This document shows positions 24,833 to 32,408 of a DNA stretch of 64,000 bases, one piece after another. A program made the translations under genes and the position numbers. The notes under the pieces are model-generated. The model was given only the letters and a program-made list of their open reading frames with translations. It made no database searches and had not been told where the DNA came from. Numbering within the stretch: the stretch's first letter is position 1; every line of letters begins with the position of its first letter. Source of the stretch: Armatimonadota bacterium (GTDB lineage Bacteria; Sysuimicrobiota; Sysuimicrobiia; Sysuimicrobiales; Humicultoraceae); the NCBI GenBank assembly GCA_031081715.1, contig JAVHMA010000016.1:1-64000 (forward strand), in the 5' to 3' direction.

Positions 24833-25321
24833 ATGACCATGATTCAGCGCCTGCTCTAGCACAACGTCTGGGCGACGCGCATCCTCCTCGAGCGCTGCCG
24901 CGCGCTCACGCCTGAGCAGTTTCGGCAGCGGTTCGACATCGGTCCCGGGTCGCTGCACGATACCTTGCGCCACATCGTCGGCGCCATGTTCCGGTGGTCA
25001 GACCGCATCGCCGGCCGGCCGGTGCGCGAGTCGATCGAACGGGTCCCGCAGCCGCGTACGCCCGGCGAGCTGCTCGAGCTGCTCGAGCAAGCGCACCGCG
25101 AGCTCGAAGACGTGGCCCTGCGCGTGGAGCGGGACGGCCGTCACGACGAGCCGATGCAGGCGGAGTTCCGGCCGGAGCACTTCACACGCGGCACGGCGAT
25201 CGTGCACGTGCTCACGCACGGCATGCACCATCGGGCGCAGGCGCTGAACATGCTGCGGCGCCTGGGGGTCGCCGACCTGCCGGCGCTCGACGCCATCGAG
25301 TGGGAGGTCCGGACCCGCTAG
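24833..25321 (+). pseudogene. DinB-family gene with in-frame amber stop at codon 9
   Basis: Reading from ATG 24833 gives MTMIQRLL, then TAG at 24857-24859, then HNVWATRILLERC and about 150 more residues of an uninterrupted DinB-like four-helix protein. Metal-ligand histidines are in HNVW, LRHIVGAMFRWSD and HGMHHRAQALNML. The stop falls just before the first ligand His. Without readthrough only a restart at an internal codon such as TTG 24965 could produce protein, and that would lack helix 1. An intact DinB gene lies at 62684-63208. A recent nonsense mutation or sequencing error is most likely. Confidence 0.8.
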
Positions 25322-25343
25322 CCGCGCGGGCGCAGCGCCGTGG

Positions 25344-26141
25344 CTAGCGTGGGGAGAGGCTGAAGATCATGGTGCCCACGCCGCCATGCAGCCGCAGCGC
25401 CAGGTCGTCGCCCCGGCGATTCATCAACTCCACCTGCCCGAGCTGCGCCAGGTAGCGCCGATCGAGCGATCCGGGCGGGCATGCCGCCCGGGTGACCGCG
25501 CGCACGGCGATCGTCAGGGTCTGACCGCGGCGCACGTACGTCCCCGTGGCCCGGTTGCAGTCGGCGCGCACGGCCACTCGCCCGTCGGGCGAGAACTCGA
25601 TCGTGTAACGTCGCGGATCGGCCGGCACCAGCTCCCGGACATCGCCGCGCCAGCTGATGAGCCAGTACCAGGTGAGCCCTTCCAAACGCTGCGCCTCGCT
25701 ATCGAGCCCGACGCCGGGCTGCGTGTACATGCGGGCGATCACGGCCCGGCCCGGGAGTGCGCGCCGCAGCCCCTCCGCCAGGCGCGCGGCCCACTGGTTG
25801 GCCACCTCGTGGATCGGAACGCCGGTCCCCGCCGCGTCGGCGGGGGTCACCGTGATGACCGTGATGCCGGCCGCGACGATCGCGACTGTGCCCGAGACCG
25901 GGCGGACTTCTACAAGGATCTGCGACCGCCGCAGCGGCAGGCTCAGCACGTCGGCGATGCGCTGATCGATCTGCCGGACCCGCTGCTCCAGCGTCAGGCC
26001 GGAGGCACCCTGCGTGAGGCGGCAGATCCAGACCCCGCCGACCGAGATGTTGGCGGACTGTGCTGCCGCGGGCGCCGGCGCGGCGGTGTGCGCCGCCACG
26101 AGCCCCGCGAGCGCGACCAGCACCGCGAGACGTCGCTCCAT
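25344..26141 (-). CDS. Secreted META (HslJ-like) domain protein
   Basis: A 265-residue protein with a signal peptide (RRLAVLVALAGLVAA, cleavage near APAAAQ). The middle part (SVGGVWICRLTQGA, RVRQIDQRIADVLSLPLRRSQI) is of unknown function. The C-terminal ~110 residues are a META domain: LEGLTWYWLI, YTIEFSPDGRVAVRADCNRATGTY, LTIAVRAVTRAACPPGSLD. META domains occur in HslJ and related stress or heat-shock-linked envelope proteins. ATG 26141 is preferred over the GTG at 26150 because GGGGGGTGA precedes it at the right distance. Confidence 0.85.
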   Translation of the reverse strand: MERRLAVLVALAGLVAAHTAAPAPAAAQSANISVGGVWICRLTQGASGLTLEQRVRQIDQRIADVLSLPLRRSQILVEVRPVSGTVAIVAAGITVITVTPADAAGTGVPIHEVANQWAARLAEGLRRALPGRAVIARMYTQPGVGLDSEAQRLEGLTWYWLISWRGDVRELVPADPRRYTIEFSPDGRVAVRADCNRATGTYVRRGQTLTIAVRAVTRAACPPGSLDRRYLAQLGQVELMNRRGDDLALRLHGGVGTMIFSLSPR

Positions 26142-26384
26142 GACGATCACCCCCCTGCTCGGGCAGGACCCTGTTCCCTCTCGCGGCCCGGCTACCTGCC
26201 GCCGCGCGCCAGCATGCTACGGCCGACGCGTGACGCCGTGCCCGCGCATGGCACCGCCGGTACCACGCGGCGCGGCTCGGGCGGCCGGCCGATGCCAGGG
26301 CGGCCCGTGGGGCTTGCCGACGTGCCCGGCGTTGTGGCAATAGAGAAGACGGAAGCCATGTCGTGCCCGGAAGGAGGCCATGGA
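26142..26384. other. Intergenic stretch between META-protein and small-protein genes
   Basis: The 243 bases hold the divergent start regions of both genes. I see no convincing promoter pair, RNA or repeat in it. Confidence 0.4.
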
Positions 26385-26561
26385 ATGCCTGTTCGCACGC
26401 AGGTTCGCGACGCCGCTGCCGACGCGCGCCGGGAGGTCGCGCGCATCGCGAGAGAGCTGGAGGGACTGTCCAAGTACCCGTCGAGCGAGGATCTGGCCAA
26501 GCACCTGAAAGCCCTGACGAAAGCCTTCGATCGCTTCCTCGCGGACATCTCCGGCGCCTGA
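26385..26561 (+). CDS. Small charged helical protein, 58 aa
   Basis: MPVRTQVRDAA start at ATG 26385 with AAGGAGG nine bases upstream. The sequence is strongly amphipathic and charged (ARREVARIARELEGL, AKHLKALTKAFDRFLADI), predicting two helices and perhaps a coiled coil. There is no membrane segment or known motif. An earlier in-frame ATG at 26358 is possible. Unknown function; the regular helical pattern and good ribosome-binding site make it likely real. Confidence 0.6.
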   Translation: MPVRTQVRDAAADARREVARIARELEGLSKYPSSEDLAKHLKALTKAFDRFLADISGA

Positions 26562-26682
26562 GCAGGCGCGGTGGCATGGTCCTGCGGGTTTTCGGACCGT
26601 GCTCCCAGAAGGCGAGCGCATTGAACGCCGATCTGTCCTCAACGTAGTAGCGGGCGTTGACGGCAGGGCCACGAGCTGATGA

Positions 26683-26726
26683 ATGCGAGGAGGGGCACCG
26701 GCTCAGAGCCGTGCCCCTCCTCGCAT
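26683..26726 (-). terminator. 20-bp hairpin with one bulge, downstream of the initiator tRNA
   Basis: ATGCGAGGAGGGGCAC plus CGGCT pairs with AGCCG plus TGCCCCTCCTCGCAT across a CAG loop, with a single extra C on the left arm. It begins four bases after the 3' CCA of the minus-strand tRNA gene. No T-run follows on either strand, so it would be a U-less terminator or processing signal. It could also serve the small gene ending at 26561. Confidence 0.7.
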
Positions 26727-26729
26727 GCC

Positions 26730-26806
<77 letters not shown>

Positions 26807-26817
26807 TCGCAATCTTC

Positions 26818-26845
26818 ATGGTACCACGCGCCCGACGCCTGTCAA
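26818..26845 (-). promoter_or_regulatory. Consensus sigma70 promoter for tRNA-fMet
   Basis: Minus strand TTGACA (26845-26840), 16-base spacer, TACCAT (26823-26818); the tRNA 5' end is 11 bases further. The perfect -35 stands out in this GC-rich sequence. Confidence 0.8.
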
Positions 26846-26891
26846 CCGCCCGCCCCGGCGCCCACGGGCGCTTCCCATCCCTCTGGCGGCC

Positions 26892-28187
26892 TCAAGCCGC
26901 CTCCCCGGCCCCGCGCCGCAGGTCGAGGATGCGCTGGATTGCGGCCGGGCGCGCCGCGATGACCTCCAGCTCCCATGCGCGCGCCCTGGCCAGGGCCTCC
27001 GCCATGGAAGACGCCTCCTCCCGCACCCGATCGAGCGCGGCGCGGACGTCGCCCGCCGCCACAGCTCCCCGCACCGCGCCGACGAGCGGCACCGCGCAGC
27101 CGATGGCCTGGCACCGCGCGGCCAGGGCGGGCTGGTCCGCGAAGAACGGGTACGAGATCATCGGGACGCCGTGGTAGATCATCTCATGGGTCGAGTTGAG
27201 CCCGTTGTGCGTCAGACAGGCGGTCGCGTCGCGGAGCACGTTCCACTGGTCCACGTAGTCGGCCACGCGGACGTTGGAGCGCTCTAGACGCGTCCTCGTC
27301 ACCGCGGGCAACCCATGACCGCCCAAGCTGATCAACGCCCGGGCGCCGGCGAGTGCCGCGATCGCGTCGGCGAACGCCTCGAGCGCGGCCGCGGCCTCCT
27401 CCGCGAAGTACCGCCATACCACCGACCCGAACGACGCGTACACGCGTACCGCCGCGCCGTCGCGCCCGTCCCACGCCGGATCGGGGCTCGGGCGGCTCGC
27501 GTCCCTGGCGTCGGGGAACAGAGAGCCGAAGTAGACGATCGGGTGGAACGCGGCCGCGCCGACGGGGTTCAGGAACTCCGGTGGCTCGCAGTAGACGTTG
27601 AGGTACGGGCTCACCCCGGTGAAGTACGCGAAGGGGCCCGCCTCCGCGATGCCCCAGCGGTCGCGCAGGACCTCCACCGCGCGCCAGCACGCCTCCGAGG
27701 GCGCAACCCGACGGTCGTCGGCGAGCGACCGGAGCGCGACGGCCGGGGTCATGCCGTGCCCCGCGCAGACGTTGACGTAGGGGACGCCGAGGACGCGCCC
27801 GAGCAAGAACCCGATCACGGCGAACGTGTCATAGACGATCACCGACGGCCGCAGGCCGACCATCTCCTGGATCAGCGCCTCGGCGTAGTGCGCGGCGAAG
27901 GTGACGTAGCGGCACGGAACGGGCCGGGAGGTCGCATCTGCGGCCCCCAACGGGAAGCGGCCGAAGAGGTCCGCGAAGCGCCCGCCGGCGCGCTCGGTCG
28001 CCGCCTGGAACTCGGTCGCGGTATAGACCACGACCGGCGTCCCGCGGTCGGCCAGCCCGCGGATAAGCGGCAGCACCCGCTGGAAGTGCCCGCGTTCGGG
28101 CATGCAGAAGACCACGGCCGGGCCGACGCTCAGGGCGACCCCTCCACTGCTTTGGCGATCTCCTCCTCCGATCGGTGGTTCACCCAC
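26892..28187 (-). CDS. MGT-type (GT1/GT-B) glycosyltransferase
   Basis: About 415-431 residues of a UGT-like GT-B fold. The N-domain opens with VVFCMPERGHFQRVLPLIRGL, the usual beta1-loop acceptor-side His. The C-domain carries the nucleotide-sugar motif VADYVDQWNVLRDATACLTHNGLNSTHEMIYHGVPMISYPFFADQ, close to macrolide and zeaxanthin glycosyltransferases. It probably glycosylates a small hydrophobic acceptor. The start is unclear: GTG 28187 overlaps the methyltransferase by 58 bases, while the fold begins near 28130 where only non-AUG codons such as CTG are available after a GGAGG. Last gene of a three-gene coupled set. Confidence 0.85.
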   Translation of the reverse strand: MGEPPIGGGDRQSSGGVALSVGPAVVFCMPERGHFQRVLPLIRGLADRGTPVVVYTATEFQAATERAGGRFADLFGRFPLGAADATSRPVPCRYVTFAAHYAEALIQEMVGLRPSVIVYDTFAVIGFLLGRVLGVPYVNVCAGHGMTPAVALRSLADDRRVAPSEACWRAVEVLRDRWGIAEAGPFAYFTGVSPYLNVYCEPPEFLNPVGAAAFHPIVYFGSLFPDARDASRPSPDPAWDGRDGAAVRVYASFGSVVWRYFAEEAAAALEAFADAIAALAGARALISLGGHGLPAVTRTRLERSNVRVADYVDQWNVLRDATACLTHNGLNSTHEMIYHGVPMISYPFFADQPALAARCQAIGCAVPLVGAVRGAVAAGDVRAALDRVREEASSMAEALARARAWELEVIAARPAAIQRILDLRRGAGEAA

Positions 28188-28960
28188 GGGTAGGTCGACA
28201 GCAGCACGCGCGCGCCCTTCATGGCCACCACGGTGATGCGGTCAGGGGCCTTGCCGGGTTCCAGCGGGGCGTGGCCCTCGAGCACGGAGGTGAAGCCCGC
28301 GTCGTGCAGCGCCCGCACCAGCGACTCGCGCGCAAACCGGAAGCTGAAGGTATTGTCGATGGACCGCAGCACGCGGCTGCGGCGCACCTCGGGCGGATCG
28401 TCGTCGCCGTGCTCCCGGTGCCGCGCTCCCCGGTAGCGGCAGCCCCGCCAGGCGACCTCACAGTCCGGGGCGAGGCTCACCAGCGTGTCCACGATCATCA
28501 TCCGCGCGCACAGCGCGTGCAGGTTCTCCAGGACGGCGAACACGTCGGGCGCGTCCAGGTGATAGAGCAGGCCCAGGCAGTAGACGACGTCGAAGTCGCC
28601 GTAGGCCTGCCTGGTGACGTGCCGCACGTCCGCGAGGACGAACTGCACGGTCCGGATCCCCACGCGCGCCGCGCATGCGGCGCCCAGGTCCATGCGCTCC
28701 GAGCGCGCGTCGAGCGCGACGACCCGGGCGCCCCGCAGGGCGGCCTCGATGGCGTAGACGCCCTCGCCGCAGCCCACGTCCAGGATCCGCAGGGCCTCGA
28801 ATGGTCGGCCCGCCAGGTCGCGCGTGAGCTGCATCACCCGGCGCACCTTGACCCCGTTGGCCGGTCCGGTCTGCGGTGCGCCCGGCCCGGCCTCCCATCC
28901 CTTGCGGGCGAAGAGCGCCAGGCTTTCGGCGTCCAGCGGGTGGACGCGCTCCTCGCTCAC
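28130..28960 (-). CDS. Class I SAM-dependent methyltransferase
   Basis: A 276-residue protein. Motif I is ILDVGCGEGVYAIEAA (residues ~60-75), the acidic end of beta2 is VVALDARSERMD, followed by VQFVLADVRHV and DVVYCLGLLYHLDAP. The C-terminal part (NTFSFRFARESLVRALHDAGF) is typical of small-molecule O- or C-methyltransferases. The GTG start at 28960 is preceded by AGGAGG and overlaps the stop of the CapK-like gene (GTGA). Substrate is probably made by the neighbouring adenylating enzyme, an inference. Confidence 0.87.
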   Translation of the reverse strand: MSEERVHPLDAESLALFARKGWEAGPGAPQTGPANGVKVRRVMQLTRDLAGRPFEALRILDVGCGEGVYAIEAALRGARVVALDARSERMDLGAACAARVGIRTVQFVLADVRHVTRQAYGDFDVVYCLGLLYHLDAPDVFAVLENLHALCARMMIVDTLVSLAPDCEVAWRGCRYRGARHREHGDDDPPEVRRSRVLRSIDNTFSFRFARESLVRALHDAGFTSVLEGHAPLEPGKAPDRITVVAMKGARVLLSTYPWVNHRSEEEIAKAVEGSP

Positions 28961-30576
28961 GGGGCGCCTCCTGGCAGGGCCGATGCCTCCGACTCGGCGA
29001 CGTACGCCCGCCACACATGCGGGACCTTGCCCCGGGCCGAGGCGGCGGGCGGACGGCGCTCGACGCGCGGCAGGCCGGCGCGGCGCCAGTTGAGCGTCAT
29101 GATGCGCTCCGCGCCGTCGCCACGCCCGATCGCCGCGAGAAAGACCTCCCGCACGGCTTCGGCGTCGAGCGGCCCGAGGCGCGGGTGCACGGCCAGAATC
29201 ACGGTGGCGCCGTCCGCCGCCTCCTCCTCCACGAGCTGGTAGTCCGCGGGCCCGCCGCCGAACCGCGCCGGCAGTTCCTCTTCGAGGACGCCCACGACGT
29301 CGGTATCGAGGAACGTCATGCCGGCCGCGGTCAGCTTCTCGAAGCTCCGGATCGCGCTGAGGTGCGTCTCCCAGCCAAAGGCGCCGAGCGGGCAGCCGCA
29401 CGGCCGGCGTTCGACGACGGCCTGGTCGCCGATCGAGACGTTGAGGAGCACCAGCGGTGAGGTCAGCCGCAACGAGGTCAGCAGCAGCGCGCGCGGCGGC
29501 AGCCCGTGCGCGCCCGGTCCGGGCTGGATGAGGGCGTGGAGGTCGTGGAAGAAGTGGGCGTCGTCGGGGCTCGACGGGCGCAGGCACCCGTGGCTCACCG
29601 GACCGCCGGCGTCCACGGCACCATAGTCCATCGTGGCCACGACCCCGGCGGCGCGCACGACCGCCAGTCGGGCCGCCGTCACCGCTTCACCCGTCATCGT
29701 CACCCGGGCCCCACGGATGTCGATGCGCGCCTGACTCGCGGCCTGGCAAAGCCGGACAATGGGGCTCGCGAAGCCGTAGAGATGCGGGACAGCGCCGGCG
29801 CGCAGGGTCTGCGCCATCCACCGGGCGATCGGTAGCGGATCGCCTACCGGGACCACTTCCGGCCGGGGCAGCCCACGGCCCGCGAGCGCCGCGGCCAAGC
29901 GGAGCGCCGGCGAGACCCAGCGATAGCGCGGGTGGAGGCCGGACGCCGTCGGCGGGACCTGCACGAACCATCGCGCGACCGACGCCCCGAACGAGCTGTA
30001 GCGGAGCACGACGGGCGCAGACCCCGCAGAGAGGCCCCAGACCGCCTTGACCCACGCGAGCCCTCCCTGCGCCTCGAGCGCGAGCAGCGCGTTGACCGCG
30101 CGATCGCGGATAGACGGCAGGTCGTAGGCGACCGGACTCGGCGCGCCGCCGCTCCCGCCGGTGTAGGCCGGGAGGCGCGGGTCACGGAGGGGGCTGCAGA
30201 GCGCGGTGGGACTTACCGTGACGACCGCGGACCCGCGCTGTGCCGGCCGGCGGCCCTTGAACTCATCCACGGTCAGGTAGACGCCGCTGCGAAACAGGAC
30301 GGCGAGCGCGCCCTCGACGCCCTCCCGCGCCACGAGGGCGTGCAGATCGCCCGGCTCGCACCCGGCGAGCGCCAGCAGGCGGCGGTAGGGACTACGGGGG
30401 TTCGCGTAGACCGCCGCGTCCACGAGCCGCAAGAAGTCGGCGGCGCGACGCTCGAGCCGACGGCGCACGATCGCTGCGGCCGCCGTGCGATCGAGCGGAT
30501 CTCGAAGGTGGCCTCGCAACTTCCACACGAACCGGGCGGCCGCGTGCAGGTCCGCCATCGTCACGCCTGAGGGCAT
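28957..30576 (-). CDS. PaaK/CapK-like adenylate-forming enzyme
   Basis: A 539-residue protein similar to the phenylacetate-CoA ligase/CapK group found in specialised-metabolite clusters. The N-terminal helical region (RRLERRAADFLRLVDAAVYANPRSPYRRLLALAG) and FRSGVYLTVDEFKGRRP are typical. The phosphate-loop equivalent is YTGGSGGAPSPV, later VTMTGEAVTAA and MDYGAVDAGG (adenine region), and the C-terminal domain has ADYQLVEEE. It should activate a carboxylic acid as an acyl-AMP or CoA ester. ATG 30576 is one base from a 15-base palindrome; a second Met at 30558 is possible. First of three overlapping genes. Confidence 0.8.
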   Translation of the reverse strand: MPSGVTMADLHAAARFVWKLRGHLRDPLDRTAAAAIVRRRLERRAADFLRLVDAAVYANPRSPYRRLLALAGCEPGDLHALVAREGVEGALAVLFRSGVYLTVDEFKGRRPAQRGSAVVTVSPTALCSPLRDPRLPAYTGGSGGAPSPVAYDLPSIRDRAVNALLALEAQGGLAWVKAVWGLSAGSAPVVLRYSSFGASVARWFVQVPPTASGLHPRYRWVSPALRLAAALAGRGLPRPEVVPVGDPLPIARWMAQTLRAGAVPHLYGFASPIVRLCQAASQARIDIRGARVTMTGEAVTAARLAVVRAAGVVATMDYGAVDAGGPVSHGCLRPSSPDDAHFFHDLHALIQPGPGAHGLPPRALLLTSLRLTSPLVLLNVSIGDQAVVERRPCGCPLGAFGWETHLSAIRSFEKLTAAGMTFLDTDVVGVLEEELPARFGGGPADYQLVEEEAADGATVILAVHPRLGPLDAEAVREVFLAAIGRGDGAERIMTLNWRRAGLPRVERRPPAASARGKVPHVWRAYVAESEASALPGGAP

Positions 30577-30577
30577 A

Positions 30578-30592
30578 CGAACCCCGGGTTCG
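30578..30592. promoter_or_regulatory. Palindrome abutting the start of the CapK-like gene
   Basis: CGAACCC-C-GGGTTCG, 7-bp arms around one base, one base upstream of ATG 30576. It could be an operator or a small RBS-masking hairpin; no Shine-Dalgarno is otherwise visible there. Confidence 0.4.
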
Positions 30593-30695
30593 CGGGCGGG
30601 AACGCGCGGCCCTTCAGACCGTCCCGGGGGATTCCCACGCTCCCGGCGCGAAGACCGCAGGCAAGCCGGACCACGTGCCCTGATTCGGAGGACGC

Positions 30696-31343
30696 ATGCC
30701 GCGCCTGCGCGTCACCGCCGTCCTGTTCGACCTGGACGGGACCCTGATCGACTCCTACGACCTGATCGCCGCAGCGTTCCGCGAGGCCTGCCGCACGGTG
30801 CTGGGGCGGGAGCCCACGGAGGCCGAGGTCACGTCGCGCTGGGGCGAGCCATTGCCGGTGCGCCTCGCCGCGGTCGATCCCACGCGCGTCCCGGAGCTCG
30901 CCGCGGCCTACACCGCGGCTTACGAGCGCGACCACGACCGGATGGCCGTCGTTTTCCCGGGCGTGCGCGAGATGCTCGCGGCACTCGCGGCCCACGGGCT
31001 CAAGATGGGCATCGTTACCTCCAAGCGCCGGCGCTCTACAGAACTGGCGATCGCGCGGTTCGGGCTGGCGCCATACATCGCGGCGGCGGTGAGTGCCGAG
31101 GACACCTCCGCGCCGAAGCCCGCGGCCGAGCCGGTGTTGGAGGCCGCCCGGCGGCTCGGCGCAGACGTGGCTGCGATCGGCGTGGTGGGTGACGGGGCCT
31201 ATGACGTGCAGGCTGCGCGCGCCGCCGGGGCTCGCAGCATCGCGGCCCTGTGGGGAACGCGCGACCGCGAGGCCCTGCTGGCGAGCGGCCCGGACTACGT
31301 GGCGGAGCGTCCCGAGGACGTCGTGGCGCTGGTCTCGGGATAG
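30696..31343 (+). CDS. HAD-family phosphatase (phosphoglycolate phosphatase/PpaX-like)
   Basis: A 215-residue HAD hydrolase. Motif I FDLDGTLID, cap domain ~residues 20-80, motif II IVTSKRR, motif III Lys in SAPKPAAEP, motif IV VVGDGAYDVQAA. This arrangement fits phosphoglycolate phosphatase, pyrophosphatase PpaX or beta-phosphoglucomutase-like enzymes. GGAGG lies five bases before ATG 30696. Its 3' end overlaps the convergent ABC ATPase gene by 49 bases. Confidence 0.9.
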   Translation: MPRLRVTAVLFDLDGTLIDSYDLIAAAFREACRTVLGREPTEAEVTSRWGEPLPVRLAAVDPTRVPELAAAYTAAYERDHDRMAVVFPGVREMLAALAAHGLKMGIVTSKRRRSTELAIARFGLAPYIAAAVSAEDTSAPKPAAEPVLEAARRLGADVAAIGVVGDGAYDVQAARAAGARSIAALWGTRDREALLASGPDYVAERPEDVVALVSG

Positions 31344-32389
31344 AGCACGGCCCGCCGCACCGCCAGGCGGACCTCCTCGCCGACCCGGAGGTCGAGGTCC
31401 GGACCGCCGGCGAGGCGCACGGTGTGCGGGCCCACCGCCACCAGGTAGTCGAGCCCGCTGCCCAGGTAGGTACGCCGCACCACCTGACCGCGCAACGGGC
31501 CGTCGGGGTCGCAGGCGAGCGCCTCCGGCCGCACGCAGACGAGCACGCGCCCCGCGGGCGCCGCACCGGGCACGCGCAGGCTGTCCGCCTCGGGCAGCCC
31601 GTCCAGGCGCACCCGCGCGGCGCCGCCGTCAGCGCCGACCACCTCGCCCCGCAGGAAGTTGGCCACGCCCAGGAACGACGCGACGAAGGGGTCGGCGGGC
31701 CGCTCGTAGAGCTCCTCCGGCGCGCCGACCTGCACGATCCGCCCGCTGACCATGACCGCGATCCGGTCCGAGAGCACCATGGCCTCGCCCTGGTCGTGCG
31801 TTACGTAGAGCACGGTGATGCGCAGGCGCCGCTGCAGGTCTTGGATCTCGAAGCGCATCTCCTCGCGCAGCTTCGCGTCGAGGTTGGACAGGGGCTCGTC
31901 CAGCAGCAGCACCGCGGGCTCGTTCACCAGCGCGCGGGCGAGCGCGACGCGCTGCTGCTGGCCGCCCGAGAGCTGGTGCGGGTACTGCCCGGCCAGCCCC
32001 TCCAGGTGCACGAGCTCGAGCGCGCGGGTCGTGCGGCCGGCGACCTCGTGGCGGGACAGACCGGCCACGCGCAGCGGGTAGGCCACGTTGTCGAAGACGG
32101 TCATGTGCGGCCACACCGCGTAACTCTGGAACACCATGCCCATGCCGCGGCGCTCCGGCGGCACCATGACATGGCCCTCGACCGCCGAGAGCAGGCGGCC
32201 GTCGAGCACGATGCGGCCCGCCGTCGGCCGGATGAAGCCGGCCACCATCCGCAGCGTGGTCGTCTTGCCGCACCCCGACGGCCCGAGCAGGGTCACGAAC
32301 TCGCCGTCGGCGACGGCGAGCGAGACGTCGCGCACGGCCCACACCGCGCCGTAGGCCTTGCTCAACCCCTCCAGGACCAGCTCCGCCAC
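31295..32389 (-). CDS. ABC transporter ATPase, PotA/FbpC/PhnT type with TOBE domain
   Basis: A 364-residue ATPase. Walker A GPSGCGKTTT, Q-loop VFQSYAVWPHMTV, signature LSGGQQQRVALARALV, Walker B VLLLDEPLSNLDAKLR and H-loop VTHDQGEAM are complete. The C-terminal ~100 residues (VCVRPEALACDPDG, YLGSGLDYLVAV) form a TOBE-like regulatory domain. The start is GTG 32389, 19 bases after the permease stop. The class imports Fe3+, spermidine/putrescine or 2-aminoethylphosphonate. Confidence 0.92.
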   Translation of the reverse strand: MAELVLEGLSKAYGAVWAVRDVSLAVADGEFVTLLGPSGCGKTTTLRMVAGFIRPTAGRIVLDGRLLSAVEGHVMVPPERRGMGMVFQSYAVWPHMTVFDNVAYPLRVAGLSRHEVAGRTTRALELVHLEGLAGQYPHQLSGGQQQRVALARALVNEPAVLLLDEPLSNLDAKLREEMRFEIQDLQRRLRITVLYVTHDQGEAMVLSDRIAVMVSGRIVQVGAPEELYERPADPFVASFLGVANFLRGEVVGADGGAARVRLDGLPEADSLRVPGAAPAGRVLVCVRPEALACDPDGPLRGQVVRRTYLGSGLDYLVAVGPHTVRLAGGPDLDLRVGEEVRLAVRRAVLYPETSATTSSGRSAT

Positions 32390-32408
32390 GGCGCCGCTCC
32401 CTCGACGC

